A stretch of 64,000 nucleotides of DNA from Enterobacteriaceae bacterium RIT691 (GCA_009668205.1 WJYM01000004.1:124001-188000); one strand, 5' to 3'; positions 10,681-23,003 are shown, counted from the stretch's first letter. A program made the numbers and translations. Notes: a model not told the origin generated them from the letters alone.

Positions 10681-12405
10681 TCAGGTTCTCTCCGTTTTGC
10701 TCAGCCACATTTCATCCATCCCGCCACCGCGGATATGCATCGGGTAGACGTGCTCGCTACCATCGACAATCACATCGACAAACACCAGGCGGTTGTTGCG
10801 CACCTGCTCCAGCGCAGTGGCGAGCGTTGCTTCAAGCTCTGCCGGTTCGCTAACCCGCAGACCCACATGGCCATACGCTTCGGCAAGGCGCACAAAATCA
10901 GGGAGTGAAGACATATAGGATTGCGAATGGCGTCCGGAGTAAATCATGTCCTGCCACTGTTTCACCATGCCGAGATAGCCATTGTTCAGGTTGAGCACCA
11001 GCACAGGCAATTCATACTGCAGCGCGGTAGACAGTTCCTGGATATTCATCTGGATGCTGCCATCACCCGTCACACACACCACGATCTCATCCGGCAGCGC
11101 CATCTTCACGCCCAGCGCCGCAGGCAAACCAAACCCCATGGTGCCCAGGCCACCGGAGTTGATCCAGTGACGAGGTTTATCGAACGGATAATAGAGTGCA
11201 GCAAACATCTGATGCTGGCCGACATCGGAAGTGACATAGGCCTCGCCGTGAGTCAGCTTCCAGATAGTCTCAATGACAGCCTGCGGTTTGATGTGCTCAC
11301 TTTGGGCGTCATATTTCAGGCACTGACGCGCACGCCACTGATCAATTTGCTGCCACCAGTCGCGGATGTCGTCCAACGGTTGCACGGACGTCTCTTGCTC
11401 GAGCAACTCGAGCATTTGCTCAAGCACCTGGCGCGCATCGCCGACAATGGGCACATCTGCCGCCACCGTTTTGGAAATAGAGGTTGGGTCAATATCGATG
11501 TGCAGTACCGTGGCATTCGGGCAATACTTGGCCAGATTATTGGTGGTACGGTCGTCAAAGCGGACGCCCACCGCAAAAATCACATCGGAGTTATGCATGG
11601 TCATGTTGGCTTCATAAGTCCCATGCATGCCTAACATCCCCAGCGCCTGCCGATGGCTGGCAGGGAATGCACCGAGCCCCATCAGTGATGACGCAACGGG
11701 TAAGTTCAGTTTTTCAATCAGGGTGTGCAATACACCTTCACAGGCTGAATTGATTGCCCCACCGCCCACGTAAACCACCGGTTTTTTGGCCGTGATGAGC
11801 GTCTGCAGCGCACGCTTGATCTGCCCTTTATGCCCCGTGGTCGTCGGGTTATAGGAGCGCATGCTGACCGAGTCTGGCCAACTGTACGGCAGCTTATTCG
11901 CCGGATTGAGAATATCTTTGGGTAAATCGACCACCACCGGACCAGGACGTCCGCTGGCCGCCAGCCAGAACGCCTTCTTCAGCACGCCAGGAATATCTTC
12001 GGTCTGCTTCACCAGGAAACTGTGCTTCACGACCGGACGGGAGATCCCCACCATGTCACACTCCTGGAAGGCATCGTAGCCGATCAAGGACGTCGCGACC
12101 TGGCCAGAAAGGACCACCAGCGGGATAGAATCCATATACGCCGTTGCGATGCCGGTAATGGCATTTGTCGCACCGGGACCGGACGTCACCAGCACCACGC
12201 CGACTTCACCGGTTGCACGCGCCAGGCCATCGGCCATGTGCACCGCCGCCTGCTCATGACGCACCAGTACATGATCGATGCCGCCGACTGTATGCAGCGC
12301 ATCATAAATATCGAGGACGGCCCCCCCAGGGTAGCCGAAAACCTGTTTGACGCCCTGATCGATCAACGACCGGACGACCATCTCGGCGCCAGACAACATC
12401 TCCAT
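10681..12405 (-). CDS. ilvI: Acetolactate synthase III, catalytic subunit
   Basis: ThDP-, FAD- and Mg-dependent enzyme that condenses pyruvate with pyruvate or 2-ketobutyrate in valine, leucine and isoleucine synthesis. I start at the ATG at 12405 ([19 protein letters not shown]), giving 574 residues as in E. coli. It is preceded by GGAGG at good spacing; a start at 12462 would add 19 unconserved residues. The catalytic Glu lies in [15 protein letters not shown], and the ThDP motif GDGSIQMN is seen in the C-terminal third. It forms an operon with ilvH. Confidence 0.96.
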   Translation of the reverse strand: MEMLSGAEMVVRSLIDQGVKQVFGYPGGAVLDIYDALHTVGGIDHVLVRHEQAAVHMADGLARATGEVGVVLVTSGPGATNAITGIATAYMDSIPLVVLSGQVATSLIGYDAFQECDMVGISRPVVKHSFLVKQTEDIPGVLKKAFWLAASGRPGPVVVDLPKDILNPANKLPYSWPDSVSMRSYNPTTTGHKGQIKRALQTLITAKKPVVYVGGGAINSACEGVLHTLIEKLNLPVASSLMGLGAFPASHRQALGMLGMHGTYEANMTMHNSDVIFAVGVRFDDRTTNNLAKYCPNATVLHIDIDPTSISKTVAADVPIVGDARQVLEQMLELLEQETSVQPLDDIRDWWQQIDQWRARQCLKYDAQSEHIKPQAVIETIWKLTHGEAYVTSDVGQHQMFAALYYPFDKPRHWINSGGLGTMGFGLPAALGVKMALPDEIVVCVTGDGSIQMNIQELSTALQYELPVLVLNLNNGYLGMVKQWQDMIYSGRHSQSYMSSLPDFVRLAEAYGHVGLRVSEPAELEATLATALEQVRNNRLVFVDVIVDGSEHVYPMHIRGGGMDEMWLSKTERT

Positions 12406-12744
12406 GGTTTGCCTCCAGGCTTGGTTAATGACGGCAGAACTCATTTCCGCAACGTCATACAACAGGGTTATGGCCTACGCTGTTGTGTTAGCAGTAACTG
12501 CATTTCTTTAACATAACCGCTCACTCACGGGCAGGCAATCAGTCCGCCCGTCAGTAAGCCAGGCGTAAACAGAACAAATAGAAAGGCAATAAAGAATGTA
12601 AGGAGGAATGCTTCAATAATGTCGCGAAGATATTGGGGAAAACGTGGAAAGAACGGGACAATGCAGACGATCATCCATTTTTAACTGACTGATGCACAGC
12701 GGCAAAAAATAACAACAGCATAAAATTATGCTTTTAGCGAAAAA
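12406..12744. other. ilvI-leuO intergenic control region
   Basis: The region holds the candidate ilvIH promoter and about 200 bp of upstream sequence where Lrp sites are expected. On the minus strand an ATG frame of 49 codons (12674 to 12525) encodes a hydrophobic peptide (IIEAFLLTFFIAFLFVLF). It has no clear ribosome site and overlaps the promoter, so I do not call it a gene. Confidence 0.45.
12510..12538 (-). promoter_or_regulatory. Candidate ilvIH promoter
   Basis: On the minus strand TTGCCT (12538-12533) and TATGTT (12515-12510) are separated by 17 bp, about 105 bp upstream of the ilvI start. In E. coli this operon is activated by Lrp binding further upstream. Individual Lrp sites are too degenerate for me to call. 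Confidence 0.55.
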
Positions 12745-12746
12745 GA

Positions 12747-12775
12747 CAAAATAAACCAGATGCAAAAGCATCTGG
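12747..12775 (-). terminator. Terminator of leuO
   Basis: On the minus strand CCAGATGC-TTTT-GCATCTGG forms a perfect 8-bp stem with a 4-base loop, followed by TTTATTTTG. It lies 15 bp after the leuO stop. Confidence 0.85.
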
Positions 12776-12790
12776 CTTTATGTTTCACGT

Positions 12791-13741
12791 TCAATGGCGG
12801 CAAACAGAAACCAATAACTCTTCCATCCATTGATGGCCTTTATCGCGACCCGCCGCTTCATGCCAGGAGAGGTAGCAGGTACGACTGTTTAATTTCAGTG
12901 GTAAAGGTAATATCTGGAGAGAGAGTTTCTCAGCAAATTCTTCCGCCAGCCATCTGGGCGCAATAGCCACCAGGTGTGTTTGTGACACGACATTCAGCAC
13001 GCTGGTCAGCGCCATACCCTGATAGGCAATACTGGACATTTTATCTGCCGTGTCATACCACGGCTGACTGAAGGAAGCATATCTCTCGAGAGACACAACG
13101 GCATGCTCCTCACGATAGACTTCACTTTCCTTAACCGGGCCATTAAGACGCGGATGATTTGCACTGGCGACTAATACCATTTCATCATGAAATAAAGGAA
13201 CGCAGGCAAATTCCGGGCGACGGAATTCTTCATATCCGATGACAAATTCAAGTTCCTGATAACGTAACTGATGCTCTGTATTTTGATTTAAGCAGGACTT
13301 GAACGCGAGATGAATATTTGGCGCGATATTATTCACATTATTGAGGATAAGTGACGTCAACCGATTATCCAGAGGACTGCACACACAAAGATTGAATACA
13401 CGTTCACTGCTGACCGGTTCAAAACCTGAACCCGGTAATTCATTTTGCACCAGTTGCAACGCCTGGCGTATAGAACCGAAAAGCTGTGAAGCTCTTGCCG
13501 TAGGCTGGATACCCCGCCCGTAGCGGACGAACAACTCGTCGTTGAACATCACTTTAAGCCGGGATACAGCATTACTGACAGCAGGCTGGGACATTCCCAA
13601 CATATGTGCCGCACGAGTGATATTCTGTTCCTGCATGACCGCATCAAAGACCGTCAATAAATTCAGGTCTACGGAACGAAGCTGTGGCCGAGGATGTTCT
13701 GGCACGGTCGCGGTAGGGGGCACTTCTTTTTCGACGATCAT
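12791..13741 (-). CDS. leuO: LysR-type regulator LeuO
   Basis: Nucleoid-linked LysR regulator that counteracts H-NS silencing of many loci. I chose the ATG at 13741 ([10 protein letters not shown], 316 residues), preceded by GGAG at 7-bp spacing and close to the 314 residues of E. coli. An ATG at 13771 would add 10 residues but has a poorer ribosome site. The winged helix-turn-helix ([20 protein letters not shown]) follows a variable N-terminal tail, and the C-terminal effector domain is well conserved up to the [17 protein letters not shown] end. Confidence 0.94.
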   Translation of the reverse strand: MIVEKEVPPTATVPEHPRPQLRSVDLNLLTVFDAVMQEQNITRAAHMLGMSQPAVSNAVSRLKVMFNDELFVRYGRGIQPTARASQLFGSIRQALQLVQNELPGSGFEPVSSERVFNLCVCSPLDNRLTSLILNNVNNIAPNIHLAFKSCLNQNTEHQLRYQELEFVIGYEEFRRPEFACVPLFHDEMVLVASANHPRLNGPVKESEVYREEHAVVSLERYASFSQPWYDTADKMSSIAYQGMALTSVLNVVSQTHLVAIAPRWLAEEFAEKLSLQILPLPLKLNSRTCYLSWHEAAGRDKGHQWMEELLVSVCRH

Positions 13742-14218
13742 AATTGACTCCACTGTCACATGTAACTCCATTTGCCTCAGCTCGGCAATAAATACTGAAA
13801 ATATGATTTAGCATGCAAATACATTCAGCAGAAGAGATACAGTGAAAATTAGGAATTTATAAAACTCTGCCAGAAAAACGCGATTACACATCTCTTAGCG
13901 ACGTTCAACATGCCATCAAACAATAACTGGCACTTTGTATAAGCAAGTGTACTCATAAATCAGGTCAATAGACAACAGCACTTCAACGCAAGAAATAATT
14001 TAGAAATACTAAAATGTCTTTTAAACAAAACTGAATTACATAACAAATTATTATCAATTAACCCTTAAAATTCCTGGAGAGAGCAGTCTGAAACGAGCAA
14101 ATGTTACTATATCATTGTGTTACACGTGTACTTTTCGACATAAAGTCTGTATCCGGATACATTCAAGTATTCGGAATTGATTCAATTTATTAAAATGATA
14201 AACACGGAGAAATACTTT
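13742..14218. other. AT-rich leuO upstream region
   Basis: About 480 bp, strongly AT-rich, between the divergent leuO and leu operons. In E. coli and Salmonella the corresponding region is an H-NS/LeuO-controlled silencer and relay region. The base composition here is consistent with that, but I could not mark individual sites. No credible gene is seen. Confidence 0.5.
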
Positions 14219-14281
14219 ATGCGAAAAAAAATCATTACCGAAGCACAATTAGCTAAAGAACTTTCTCGACATCCACGGTGA
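14219..14281 (+). other. Candidate 20-codon small reading frame upstream of the leu promoter
   Basis: ATG...TGA encodes MRKKIITEAQLAKELSRHPR, with GGAG 8 bp before the ATG. It ends 26 bp before the leu -35 hexamer, so it would need its own promoter. I do not recognise it. It may be the truncated N-terminus of a former DNA-binding protein or a chance frame. Confidence 0.25.
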
Positions 14282-14307
14282 ACAGGTGACTTCGCTCTCA
14301 GAAAAGG

Positions 14308-14336
14308 TTGACATCAATCTGCATATCCAGTACCAC
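14308..14336 (+). promoter_or_regulatory. leu operon promoter
   Basis: A -35 TTGACA (14308-14313) is followed after 17 bp by TACCAC (14331-14336). The following sequence CTAAAAGCATATCG is nearly identical to that after the E. coli leu promoter. Confidence 0.8.
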
Positions 14337-14370
14337 TAAAAGCATATCGAATTCATTGGAGCATGACAAA

Positions 14371-14457
14371 ATGATCCGTACCACTCGTTTCACCGGTCTA
14401 CTACTACTAAACGCATCCTCTGTGCGCGGTAGACTGGTGGGCGACGTTTTACGTTAA
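14371..14457 (+). CDS. leuL: leu operon leader peptide
   Basis: Regulatory leader of 28 residues: MIRTTRFTGLLLLNASSV followed by RGRLVGDVLR. Ribosome stalling at four consecutive CUA leucine codons (residues 10-13) when leucyl-tRNA is scarce should block the downstream terminator. GGAG lies 10 bp before the ATG. The core RFTGLLLLNA matches E. coli LeuL, whereas the two ends differ. Confidence 0.93.
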   Translation: MIRTTRFTGLLLLNASSVRGRLVGDVLR

Positions 14458-14479
14458 GTCATCCTCCAGCAAGACAGAA

Positions 14480-14506
14480 AACCCGCGCCTTAGCGCGGGT
14501 TTTTTT
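14480..14506 (+). terminator. leu operon attenuator
   Basis: ACCCGCGC-CTTA-GCGCGGGT (14481-14500) forms a perfect 8-bp stem with a 4-base loop and is followed by at least six T residues. It lies between leuL and leuA, as expected for transcription attenuation controlled by leucine codons in leuL. Confidence 0.92.
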
Positions 14507-14549
14507 ATGCTCGTAGCAAGGCGACCTAAGACTGACAAGGACCTAAATC

Positions 14550-17212
<2,663 letters not shown>

Positions 17213-17214
17213 TC

Positions 17215-18615
17215 ATGGCGAAGACGTTATACGAAAAGTTGTTTGATGCGCACATCGTGCACGAAGCGCCAAACGAAACCCCGCTGCTGTATATCGACCG
17301 TCATCTGGTCCATGAAGTGACGTCTCCGCAGGCGTTTGATGGCCTGCGCGCGCACCATCGTCCTGTGCGTCAGCCGGGCAAAACGTTCGCGACAATGGAC
17401 CACAACGTCTCGACTGAAACCAAAGACATCAACGCCTCCGGCGAGATGGCTCGCATCCAGATGCAGGAGCTGATTAAGAACTGCAACGAATTCGGCGTTG
17501 AGCTGTATGACCTGAACCACCCGTATCAGGGCATCGTCCACGTGATGGGCCCCGAGCAAGGCATCACCCTGCCGGGTATGACCATCGTCTGCGGTGATTC
17601 ACACACCGCGACCCACGGCGCGTTTGGCGCACTGGCCTTCGGTATCGGCACCTCTGAAGTTGAACACGTCCTCGCCACACAAACCCTGAAGCAGGGCCGC
17701 GCGAAGACCATGAAAATTGAAGTTAAAGGCAAAGCGGCTGCAGGTATTACCGCGAAAGACATCGTGCTGGCCATTATCGGTAAAACCGGTAGCGCTGGCG
17801 GCACCGGTCACGTGGTGGAATTCTGCGGTGACGCCATCCAGGCGCTGAGCATGGAAGGCCGTATGACCCTGTGCAACATGGCGATTGAACTGGGCGCTAA
17901 AGCAGGCCTGGTCGCCCCGGATGAAACCACCTTCAACTATGTGAACGGCCGTTTACATGCGCCGAAAGGTCAGGATTTTGCCGATGCCGTGGCGTACTGG
18001 AAAACACTGAAAACCGATGATGGTGCAACATTCGACACCGTTGTCACCCTGCAAGCCGAAGACATCGCACCGCAGGTCACCTGGGGTACCAACCCAGGCC
18101 AGGTGATGTCCGTCAATGACAGCATTCCCGACCCTGCCTCATTCGCCGATCCGGTTGAACGCGCCAGCGCCGAAAAAGCATTGGCCTACATGGGCCTGAA
18201 GCCGGGTGTCCCGATGACAGAAGTGGCTATTGATAAGGTCTTTATCGGCTCCTGTACCAACTCCCGTATTGAAGATTTACGCGCTGCGGCTGAAATCGCC
18301 AAAGGCCGCAAAGTGGCTCCGGGCGTACAAGCGCTGGTCGTTCCTGGCTCCGGTCCGGTGAAAGCCCAGGCGGAAGCAGAAGGTCTGGATAAGATTTTCA
18401 TTGAAGCCGGTTTTGAATGGCGTCTGCCAGGCTGCTCCATGTGCCTGGCAATGAACAACGACCGTCTGAACCCGGGCGAGCGCTGTGCATCCACCAGCAA
18501 CCGTAACTTTGAAGGCCGTCAGGGTCGCGGTGGGCGTACTCACCTCGTCAGCCCGGCGATGGCGGCTGCCGCTGCTGTTACCGGCCATTTTGCCGACATT
18601 CGTAGCATCAAATAA
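17215..18615 (+). CDS. leuC: 3-isopropylmalate dehydratase, large subunit
   Basis: Aconitase-family [4Fe-4S] subunit that isomerises 2- to 3-isopropylmalate with LeuD. It has 466 residues as in E. coli. Cluster-binding cysteines are visible in the [12 protein letters not shown] and [10 protein letters not shown] motifs. It lies 2 bp after leuB and 10 bp before leuD, so it is co-translated with them. Confidence 0.97.
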   Translation: MAKTLYEKLFDAHIVHEAPNETPLLYIDRHLVHEVTSPQAFDGLRAHHRPVRQPGKTFATMDHNVSTETKDINASGEMARIQMQELIKNCNEFGVELYDLNHPYQGIVHVMGPEQGITLPGMTIVCGDSHTATHGAFGALAFGIGTSEVEHVLATQTLKQGRAKTMKIEVKGKAAAGITAKDIVLAIIGKTGSAGGTGHVVEFCGDAIQALSMEGRMTLCNMAIELGAKAGLVAPDETTFNYVNGRLHAPKGQDFADAVAYWKTLKTDDGATFDTVVTLQAEDIAPQVTWGTNPGQVMSVNDSIPDPASFADPVERASAEKALAYMGLKPGVPMTEVAIDKVFIGSCTNSRIEDLRAAAEIAKGRKVAPGVQALVVPGSGPVKAQAEAEGLDKIFIEAGFEWRLPGCSMCLAMNNDRLNPGERCASTSNRNFEGRQGRGGRTHLVSPAMAAAAAVTGHFADIRSIK

Positions 18616-18625
18616 GGAGACCATC

Positions 18626-19231
18626 ATGGCAGAGAAATTTACCCAACATACTGGCCTGGTTGTCCCTCTGGATGCCGCTAACGTCGATACCGACGCGATC
18701 ATTCCAAAGCAGTTCCTGCAGAAGGTGACCCGCACCGGTTTTGGCGCCCATTTGTTTAACGACTGGCGCTTCCTGGACGACAAAGGCCAACAGCCAAATC
18801 CGGAATTTGTTCTGAACTTCCCGGAATTTAAAGGCGCGTCGATTTTACTGGCCCGCGAAAACTTTGGCTGCGGCTCCTCCCGTGAACATGCGCCATGGGC
18901 GTTGACCGACTACGGTTTCAAAGTGGTGATTGCCCCGAGCTTTGCTGACATCTTCTACGGCAACAGCTTTAACAACCAGCTGCTGCCAGTGACTCTGAGC
19001 GATGCGCAGGTGGATGAACTGTTTGCCCTGGTTCAGGACAATCCAGGCATTAAATTCGAGGTCGACCTTGAAGCACAGGTGGTGAGCGCGGGGGATAAAA
19101 CCTACAGCTTCAACATCGACGCTTTCCGTCGTCACTGCATGTTGAACGGGCTCGATAGCATCGGTCTGACGCTGCAGCACGAAGACGCGATTTCCACTTA
19201 CGAGAATAAGCAGCCTGCCTTTATGAACTAA
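18626..19231 (+). CDS. leuD: 3-isopropylmalate dehydratase, small subunit
   Basis: Swivelling-domain partner of LeuC. I begin at the ATG at 18626 ([20 protein letters not shown]), giving 201 residues as in E. coli, with AAGGAG just upstream. Longer in-frame extensions would overlap leuC. The [11 protein letters not shown] motif that lines the active site is present. It is the last gene of the leu operon. Confidence 0.97.
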   Translation: MAEKFTQHTGLVVPLDAANVDTDAIIPKQFLQKVTRTGFGAHLFNDWRFLDDKGQQPNPEFVLNFPEFKGASILLARENFGCGSSREHAPWALTDYGFKVVIAPSFADIFYGNSFNNQLLPVTLSDAQVDELFALVQDNPGIKFEVDLEAQVVSAGDKTYSFNIDAFRRHCMLNGLDSIGLTLQHEDAISTYENKQPAFMN

Positions 19232-19233
19232 CG

Positions 19234-19263
19234 TTTCTCACCCGACGTAAAGCGGGTGAGAAA
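19234..19263 (+). other. Hairpin directly after leuD
   Basis: TTTCTCACCCG and CGGGTGAGAAA form a perfect 11-bp stem with an 8-base loop only 2 bp after the leuD stop. No T-tract follows (AAGGGGG), so it is more likely an mRNA 3'-stabilising hairpin than a terminator. Confidence 0.6.
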
Positions 19264-19325
19264 AAGGGGGCACTGAAGCAGTTACTGCCCCCCAACGTTG
19301 GACAGAATAAACGAGGCGCAATAGA

Positions 19326-19357
19326 AAGAGTTCGCAGAAATGCGGACTCTTTTTTTG
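19326..19357 (+). terminator. Rho-independent terminator of leuABCD
   Basis: AAGAGTTCGCA-GAAA-TGCGGACTCTT forms an 11-bp stem with one G-T pair and a GAAA tetraloop, followed by seven T residues. It sits about 95 bp after leuD and faces the end of arsC. Confidence 0.92.
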
Positions 19358-19414
19358 TTTGCGGATATCGCTAAATTATCTTCCCGGCAATCAACCGATC
19401 CACATCGCCGATCG

Positions 19415-19843
19415 TTACGGTTTAACCCGCTTCCCTGCTTCATCAACGACCTTTTCTCCCCCCTCTTTGGTGAATGCACCTTGCTGAGCCTCCGGCAGAA
19501 TATCCAGTACAACTTCGGAAGGTCTGCACAGCCGGGTTCCAAGCGGCGTCACAACAATCGGGCGGTTAATCAGAATGGGGTATTCGAGCATAAAGCCCAG
19601 CAGTTCCTCATCGCTAAATGTCTCTTCAGCAAGCCCCAGTTGCTCATAAGGCTCCACGTTTTTACGCAGCAAAGCACGAACTGTAATCCCCATCGCGGCA
19701 ATAAGGTTAACCAGCTCATCGTGAGTCGGGGGCGTTTCAAGGTAATAAATCACGGTGGGCTCATTACCACTGTTACGGATCATCTCCAGCGTATTACGTG
19801 ACGTGCCACAGGCCGGGTTGTGGTAGATAGTTATCTTGCTCAT
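19415..19843 (-). CDS. arsC: Arsenate reductase (glutaredoxin-dependent)
   Basis: Reduces arsenate to arsenite for export by ArsB. I begin at the ATG at 19843 (MSKITIYHNPACGTSRNT), giving 142 residues against 141 in the E. coli chromosomal protein. An upstream extension would run into arsB. The catalytic Cys12 lies in NPACGTSRNT, and the RPIVVTPLGTRLCRP segment with its conserved arginines is intact. It is the last gene of arsRBC, 11 bp after arsB. Confidence 0.96.
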   Translation of the reverse strand: MSKITIYHNPACGTSRNTLEMIRNSGNEPTVIYYLETPPTHDELVNLIAAMGITVRALLRKNVEPYEQLGLAEETFSDEELLGFMLEYPILINRPIVVTPLGTRLCRPSEVVLDILPEAQQGAFTKEGGEKVVDEAGKRVKP

Positions 19844-19854
19844 AGGGTATCTCA

Positions 19855-21144
19855 TTACAAAGTGACAGAGAGCCGCAGCGCCAGCGCGGCCAAAGTGACA
19901 AACAGCACAGGCAGAGTCATGATGATGCCGGTACGGAAGTAATATCCCCAACGGATGGTCATGCCTTTCTGCGACAGTACGTGCAGCCACAGCAAGGTCG
20001 CCAGACTGCCTATTGGCGTGATTTTGGGGCCTAAGTCGCAGCCAATCACGTTGGCATAAATCATCGCTTCCTTGATGACGCCAGACGCACTACTTCCGTC
20101 GATCGACAGTGATCCAATAAGCACCGTGGGCATATTGTTCATAACCGACGACAGGAAGGCGGTCAGAAAGCCTGTACCAAACGTTGCCGCCAGCAGTCCC
20201 TTGTCCGCCAATAGATTCAGAACTGCAGAAAGATAATCCGTTAAGCCCGCATTGCGCAGACCGTAGACCACCAGATACATGCCCAGTGAGAAAACAACGA
20301 TCTGCCACGGTGCGCCACGCAGCACTTTACCGGTATTTATCACGTGACCTTTTTTCGCCACGGCAAACAGAACCGTTGCGCCAACAGCCGCAATGGCGCT
20401 GACGGGGATCCCCAGCGGTTCAAGCACAAAGAAGCCGCTCAGCAACACAATCAGAACCACCCAGCCAGCGTTGAAGGTGGCGCGATCTTTAATCGCGCTG
20501 GCAGGGGTTTTCAACAGCGTGAGGTTGTACGTTGCAGGAATATCCCGACGGAAAAACAGGTGCAGCATGCCCAGCGTGGCCGCGATGGCCGCAATATCAA
20601 CAGGCAGCATGACGGATGCATATTCCCGAAAACCAAGCCGGAAGAAGTCAGCAGAGACGATGTTCACCAAATTCGACACGATAAGCGGCAGGCTGGCCGT
20701 ATCGGCAATAAACCCGGCGGCCATGACAAAGGCCAGCGTTGTCCGTTTGCTGAACCCCAGCGCGAGCAGCATGGCAATGACGATAGGTGTCAGGATAAGC
20801 GCTGCACCATCGTTAGCAAACAGCGCCGCCACCGCCGCGCCCAACAGAACAATCCAGGTAAACAGCAGACGACCACGTCCGTTGCCCCAACGGGATACAT
20901 GCAGCGCAGCCCACTCGAAAAAGCCCGACTCATCGAGCAGCAGGCTGATGATAATGACCGCGATAAAGGTCGCCGTTGCGTTCCATACGATATTCCAGAC
21001 GACAGGAATATCACCCACATGGATAACACCGAAGATCAGGGCCAGTGCCGCCCCAATGCTGGCGCTCCAGCCAATACTGAGTCCTCTGGGTTGCCAGATA
21101 ACCAGAATCAGCGTCAGTAAAAAAATACTCCCTGCCAGTAACAT
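19855..21144 (-). CDS. arsB: Arsenite/antimonite efflux permease
   Basis: Inner-membrane exporter of arsenite and antimonite. I begin at the ATG at 21144 ([15 protein letters not shown]), giving 429 residues as in E. coli, with GGAG 6 bp upstream. It is hydrophobic throughout, with about 12 membrane segments. Conserved blocks such as [20 protein letters not shown] and [15 protein letters not shown] are present. No arsA or arsD accompanies it, so export is expected to use the proton gradient rather than an ArsA ATPase. Confidence 0.96.
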   Translation of the reverse strand: MLLAGSIFLLTLILVIWQPRGLSIGWSASIGAALALIFGVIHVGDIPVVWNIVWNATATFIAVIIISLLLDESGFFEWAALHVSRWGNGRGRLLFTWIVLLGAAVAALFANDGAALILTPIVIAMLLALGFSKRTTLAFVMAAGFIADTASLPLIVSNLVNIVSADFFRLGFREYASVMLPVDIAAIAATLGMLHLFFRRDIPATYNLTLLKTPASAIKDRATFNAGWVVLIVLLSGFFVLEPLGIPVSAIAAVGATVLFAVAKKGHVINTGKVLRGAPWQIVVFSLGMYLVVYGLRNAGLTDYLSAVLNLLADKGLLAATFGTGFLTAFLSSVMNNMPTVLIGSLSIDGSSASGVIKEAMIYANVIGCDLGPKITPIGSLATLLWLHVLSQKGMTIRWGYYFRTGIIMTLPVLFVTLAALALRLSVTL

Positions 21145-21189
21145 CTCAGACTCCATTAAATACGATTGAGTGAATGTGTTTATCCACTA

Positions 21190-21510
21190 TCAACAGGATG
21201 AATCCGCCGCCTTTTTCAACCATTCGCGGATATCGTCCCGCAGACAATGCCAGGTGGTTGTAATGGTTTCAGCGGCCCAGGCCGGCATATGGGGAGAAAG
21301 CCGGTAGTGGATCCATTTCCCTTCCCGACGATCAAGAACCAGCTCCGCTTCGCGAAGGATCGCCATATGCCGGGATATTTTTGGCTGCGACTCGGAAGTT
21401 GCTCCGCAGATATCGCACACGCATAGCTCGCCGGACTCTCTGAGCAGCATGATGATCGCCAGACGGGTTTCATCTGACAGAATTTTGAAAAGCTGAACGG
21501 GCTGTAGCAT
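21190..21510 (-). CDS. arsR: Arsenical resistance operon repressor
   Basis: ArsR/SmtB-family winged-helix repressor released by arsenite. I chose the ATG at 21510 (MLQPVQLFKILSDETRLAI), giving 106 residues. The longer frame to 21573 would translate the operator palindrome. The metalloid-binding cysteines lie in ELCVCDIC (residues 30, 32 and 35), followed by the recognition helix SQPKISRHMAIL. It is the first gene of arsRBC; arsB follows after 45 bp. Confidence 0.95.
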   Translation of the reverse strand: MLQPVQLFKILSDETRLAIIMLLRESGELCVCDICGATSESQPKISRHMAILREAELVLDRREGKWIHYRLSPHMPAWAAETITTTWHCLRDDIREWLKKAADSSC

Positions 21511-21532
21511 TGAGGTTCCTGATGAGCTTAGA

Positions 21533-21560
21533 ATACACATATGATAAATCATATGTGTAT
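21533..21560 (-). promoter_or_regulatory. Perfect palindrome upstream of arsR, probable ArsR operator
   Basis: ATACACATATGAT-AA-ATCATATGTGTAT is a perfect 13-2-13 inverted repeat 22 bp before the arsR start. ArsR/SmtB repressors bind such imperfect to perfect dyads over the promoter, and ATCATATG also occurs in the E. coli ArsR site. A TATGAT -10-like hexamer lies within it on the minus strand; I see no good -35. Confidence 0.75.
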
Positions 21561-21706
21561 ATTTTAAAATCACCGATTATCGACGGGATCCCTTTGAGCG
21601 AAGACGCTGTACGCCCTTCCCAGGGAAAAACGCGGGCAGTAATGCAGGTTTGTGGCGGGTCGTATGAATCAGGAAAAACGATAAGCTACATTAGAAGCAG
21701 ATACGG

Positions 21707-21745
21707 AAAGGCTTTCAGCCGAGATGCCATCGGACGAAAGCCTTT
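21707..21745 (-). other. Hairpin downstream of setA
   Basis: AAAGGCTTTC and GAAAGCCTTT form a perfect 10-bp stem with a 19-base loop that can fold further (CCGA/TCGG). It lies 22 bp after the setA stop on the minus strand. No T-tract follows, so termination there is uncertain. Confidence 0.5.
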
Positions 21746-21766
21746 ATCGAAAGCAAAATATCGCCT

Positions 21767-22945
21767 CTACACCTCTTTCACTTTGCAGGTCAGGCCGAAA
21801 GCCACCAGTGAAATTGCGGCTATCACCCAGTACACGCTGTGGTGCCCCAGGCTTTGCGAAACCGCCCCTTGAATGACACCTGCCAGAATCACACCCGTCG
21901 AAATACTGTTGGTAAAAAGCGTGGTTGCAGCCCCTGCTCTGCCAGGCATTAAGTCCTGGAACCACAGCATGCCAATTCCGGCGATAATCCCGATAAACAC
22001 GGCGTTAAACAGCTGCAGTATCAGCAGCGATTCTCGGCTGTGGAAGAGGATCAGACCTACGTAAAACAGCACGCCCGCGCCCGTTGCCGTCACCATCATC
22101 CGGCGTTTACCGAAACGCTTCACGTAGTAACCTGCAAGGATCATTGCGGGGATCTCAAGCCCGGCGGCGGTCCCCATCAGGATCCCTGCAAGTTTATCCG
22201 GCAGGCCTAAGTCACTGCTAATCCACAGCGGCATGTCGATGATGTACATCGTGTTGCAGGTCCACATCAGCGTGGAAGCGATAAACAGCATCCGCACATT
22301 TTTATCGCCCCAGCCGCTGATTTGCCCGGTAACGGCTTCCGTAGGCTGCTCCACCCGTTCGACCGAAGGTAGCGCAAAAGTAATCAGCGCCAGGCCCAGC
22401 ACAAAAATCCCGGCCGCGATGGAAAACATGGTGGTAAAGCCGTAGTTGAGCGCCAGCATAAAAGCCAGCGGCGGCCCAATGACCCAAGCCAGCGACAGCT
22501 GTGCGCGCATCACTGAACTGAACATAACCACTTCGCGGGCGGAGCTGTCGGCATATTCACGGGCAAGGGCAAACAGCTGCGGCATGGCGGTACTGGCCAG
22601 AGAAGCCAGCAGCACGCCACAGGTAATCAGCGTCAGATAATGACGATTGAACGCAAACAGCAGCGCGTTTCCCACCGCCATCAGGCAGCAGAACATAATC
22701 AGCTTCCGCCTGTCGCCCTGAGTGTCGGAACGCTTCGCCAGACCCAGGCTGACCACGATCCCGGCGATAGCGTTGACGGTATAAAACAGCCCCACCCAGA
22801 ATGGCTGTACGCCCACTTCCCGGCTAAGGAACAGGCTCAGCGTCGGTGCCTGCAATGCACCTGCCACGCCAATCATAAAAGCCACCAGCATAAAAGCGGC
22901 ATAAACCCCGTTCAGGCGGCGTCCCATCGTCATCAGCCAGAGCAT
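21767..22945 (-). CDS. setA: Sugar efflux transporter SetA
   Basis: Major-facilitator-superfamily exporter of glucosides and related sugars in the inner membrane, co-expressed with SgrS during glucose-phosphate stress. It has 392 residues as in E. coli, with about 12 hydrophobic segments. The MFS loop motif (LAKRSDTQGDRRKL) is seen near residue 75. It lies just downstream of sgrS on the same strand, as in E. coli. Confidence 0.95.
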   Translation of the reverse strand: MLWLMTMGRRLNGVYAAFMLVAFMIGVAGALQAPTLSLFLSREVGVQPFWVGLFYTVNAIAGIVVSLGLAKRSDTQGDRRKLIMFCCLMAVGNALLFAFNRHYLTLITCGVLLASLASTAMPQLFALAREYADSSAREVVMFSSVMRAQLSLAWVIGPPLAFMLALNYGFTTMFSIAAGIFVLGLALITFALPSVERVEQPTEAVTGQISGWGDKNVRMLFIASTLMWTCNTMYIIDMPLWISSDLGLPDKLAGILMGTAAGLEIPAMILAGYYVKRFGKRRMMVTATGAGVLFYVGLILFHSRESLLILQLFNAVFIGIIAGIGMLWFQDLMPGRAGAATTLFTNSISTGVILAGVIQGAVSQSLGHHSVYWVIAAISLVAFGLTCKVKEV

Positions 22946-22982
22946 GATTCATCCTTAAAGGGAAAAAAGGAAACGAAAAAAG

Positions 22983-23003
22983 CCAGCAGAAGCATTCTGC
23001 TGG
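22983..23003 (-). terminator. SgrS terminator
   Basis: A perfect 9-bp stem with a 3-base loop is followed on the minus strand by C then six T residues. The U-rich tail is needed for Hfq binding in SgrS. Confidence 0.9.

Noticed and set aside
19234-19263. Hairpin after leuD as the operon terminator
   Set aside because: There is no T-tract after the stem. A much better terminator with a T-run lies at 19326-19357.
20344-21169. Two overlapping plus-strand frames of 258 codons opposite arsB
   Set aside because: arsB is a clear 429-residue permease here. The opposite frames have no ribosome site, no family features and disagree with each other.
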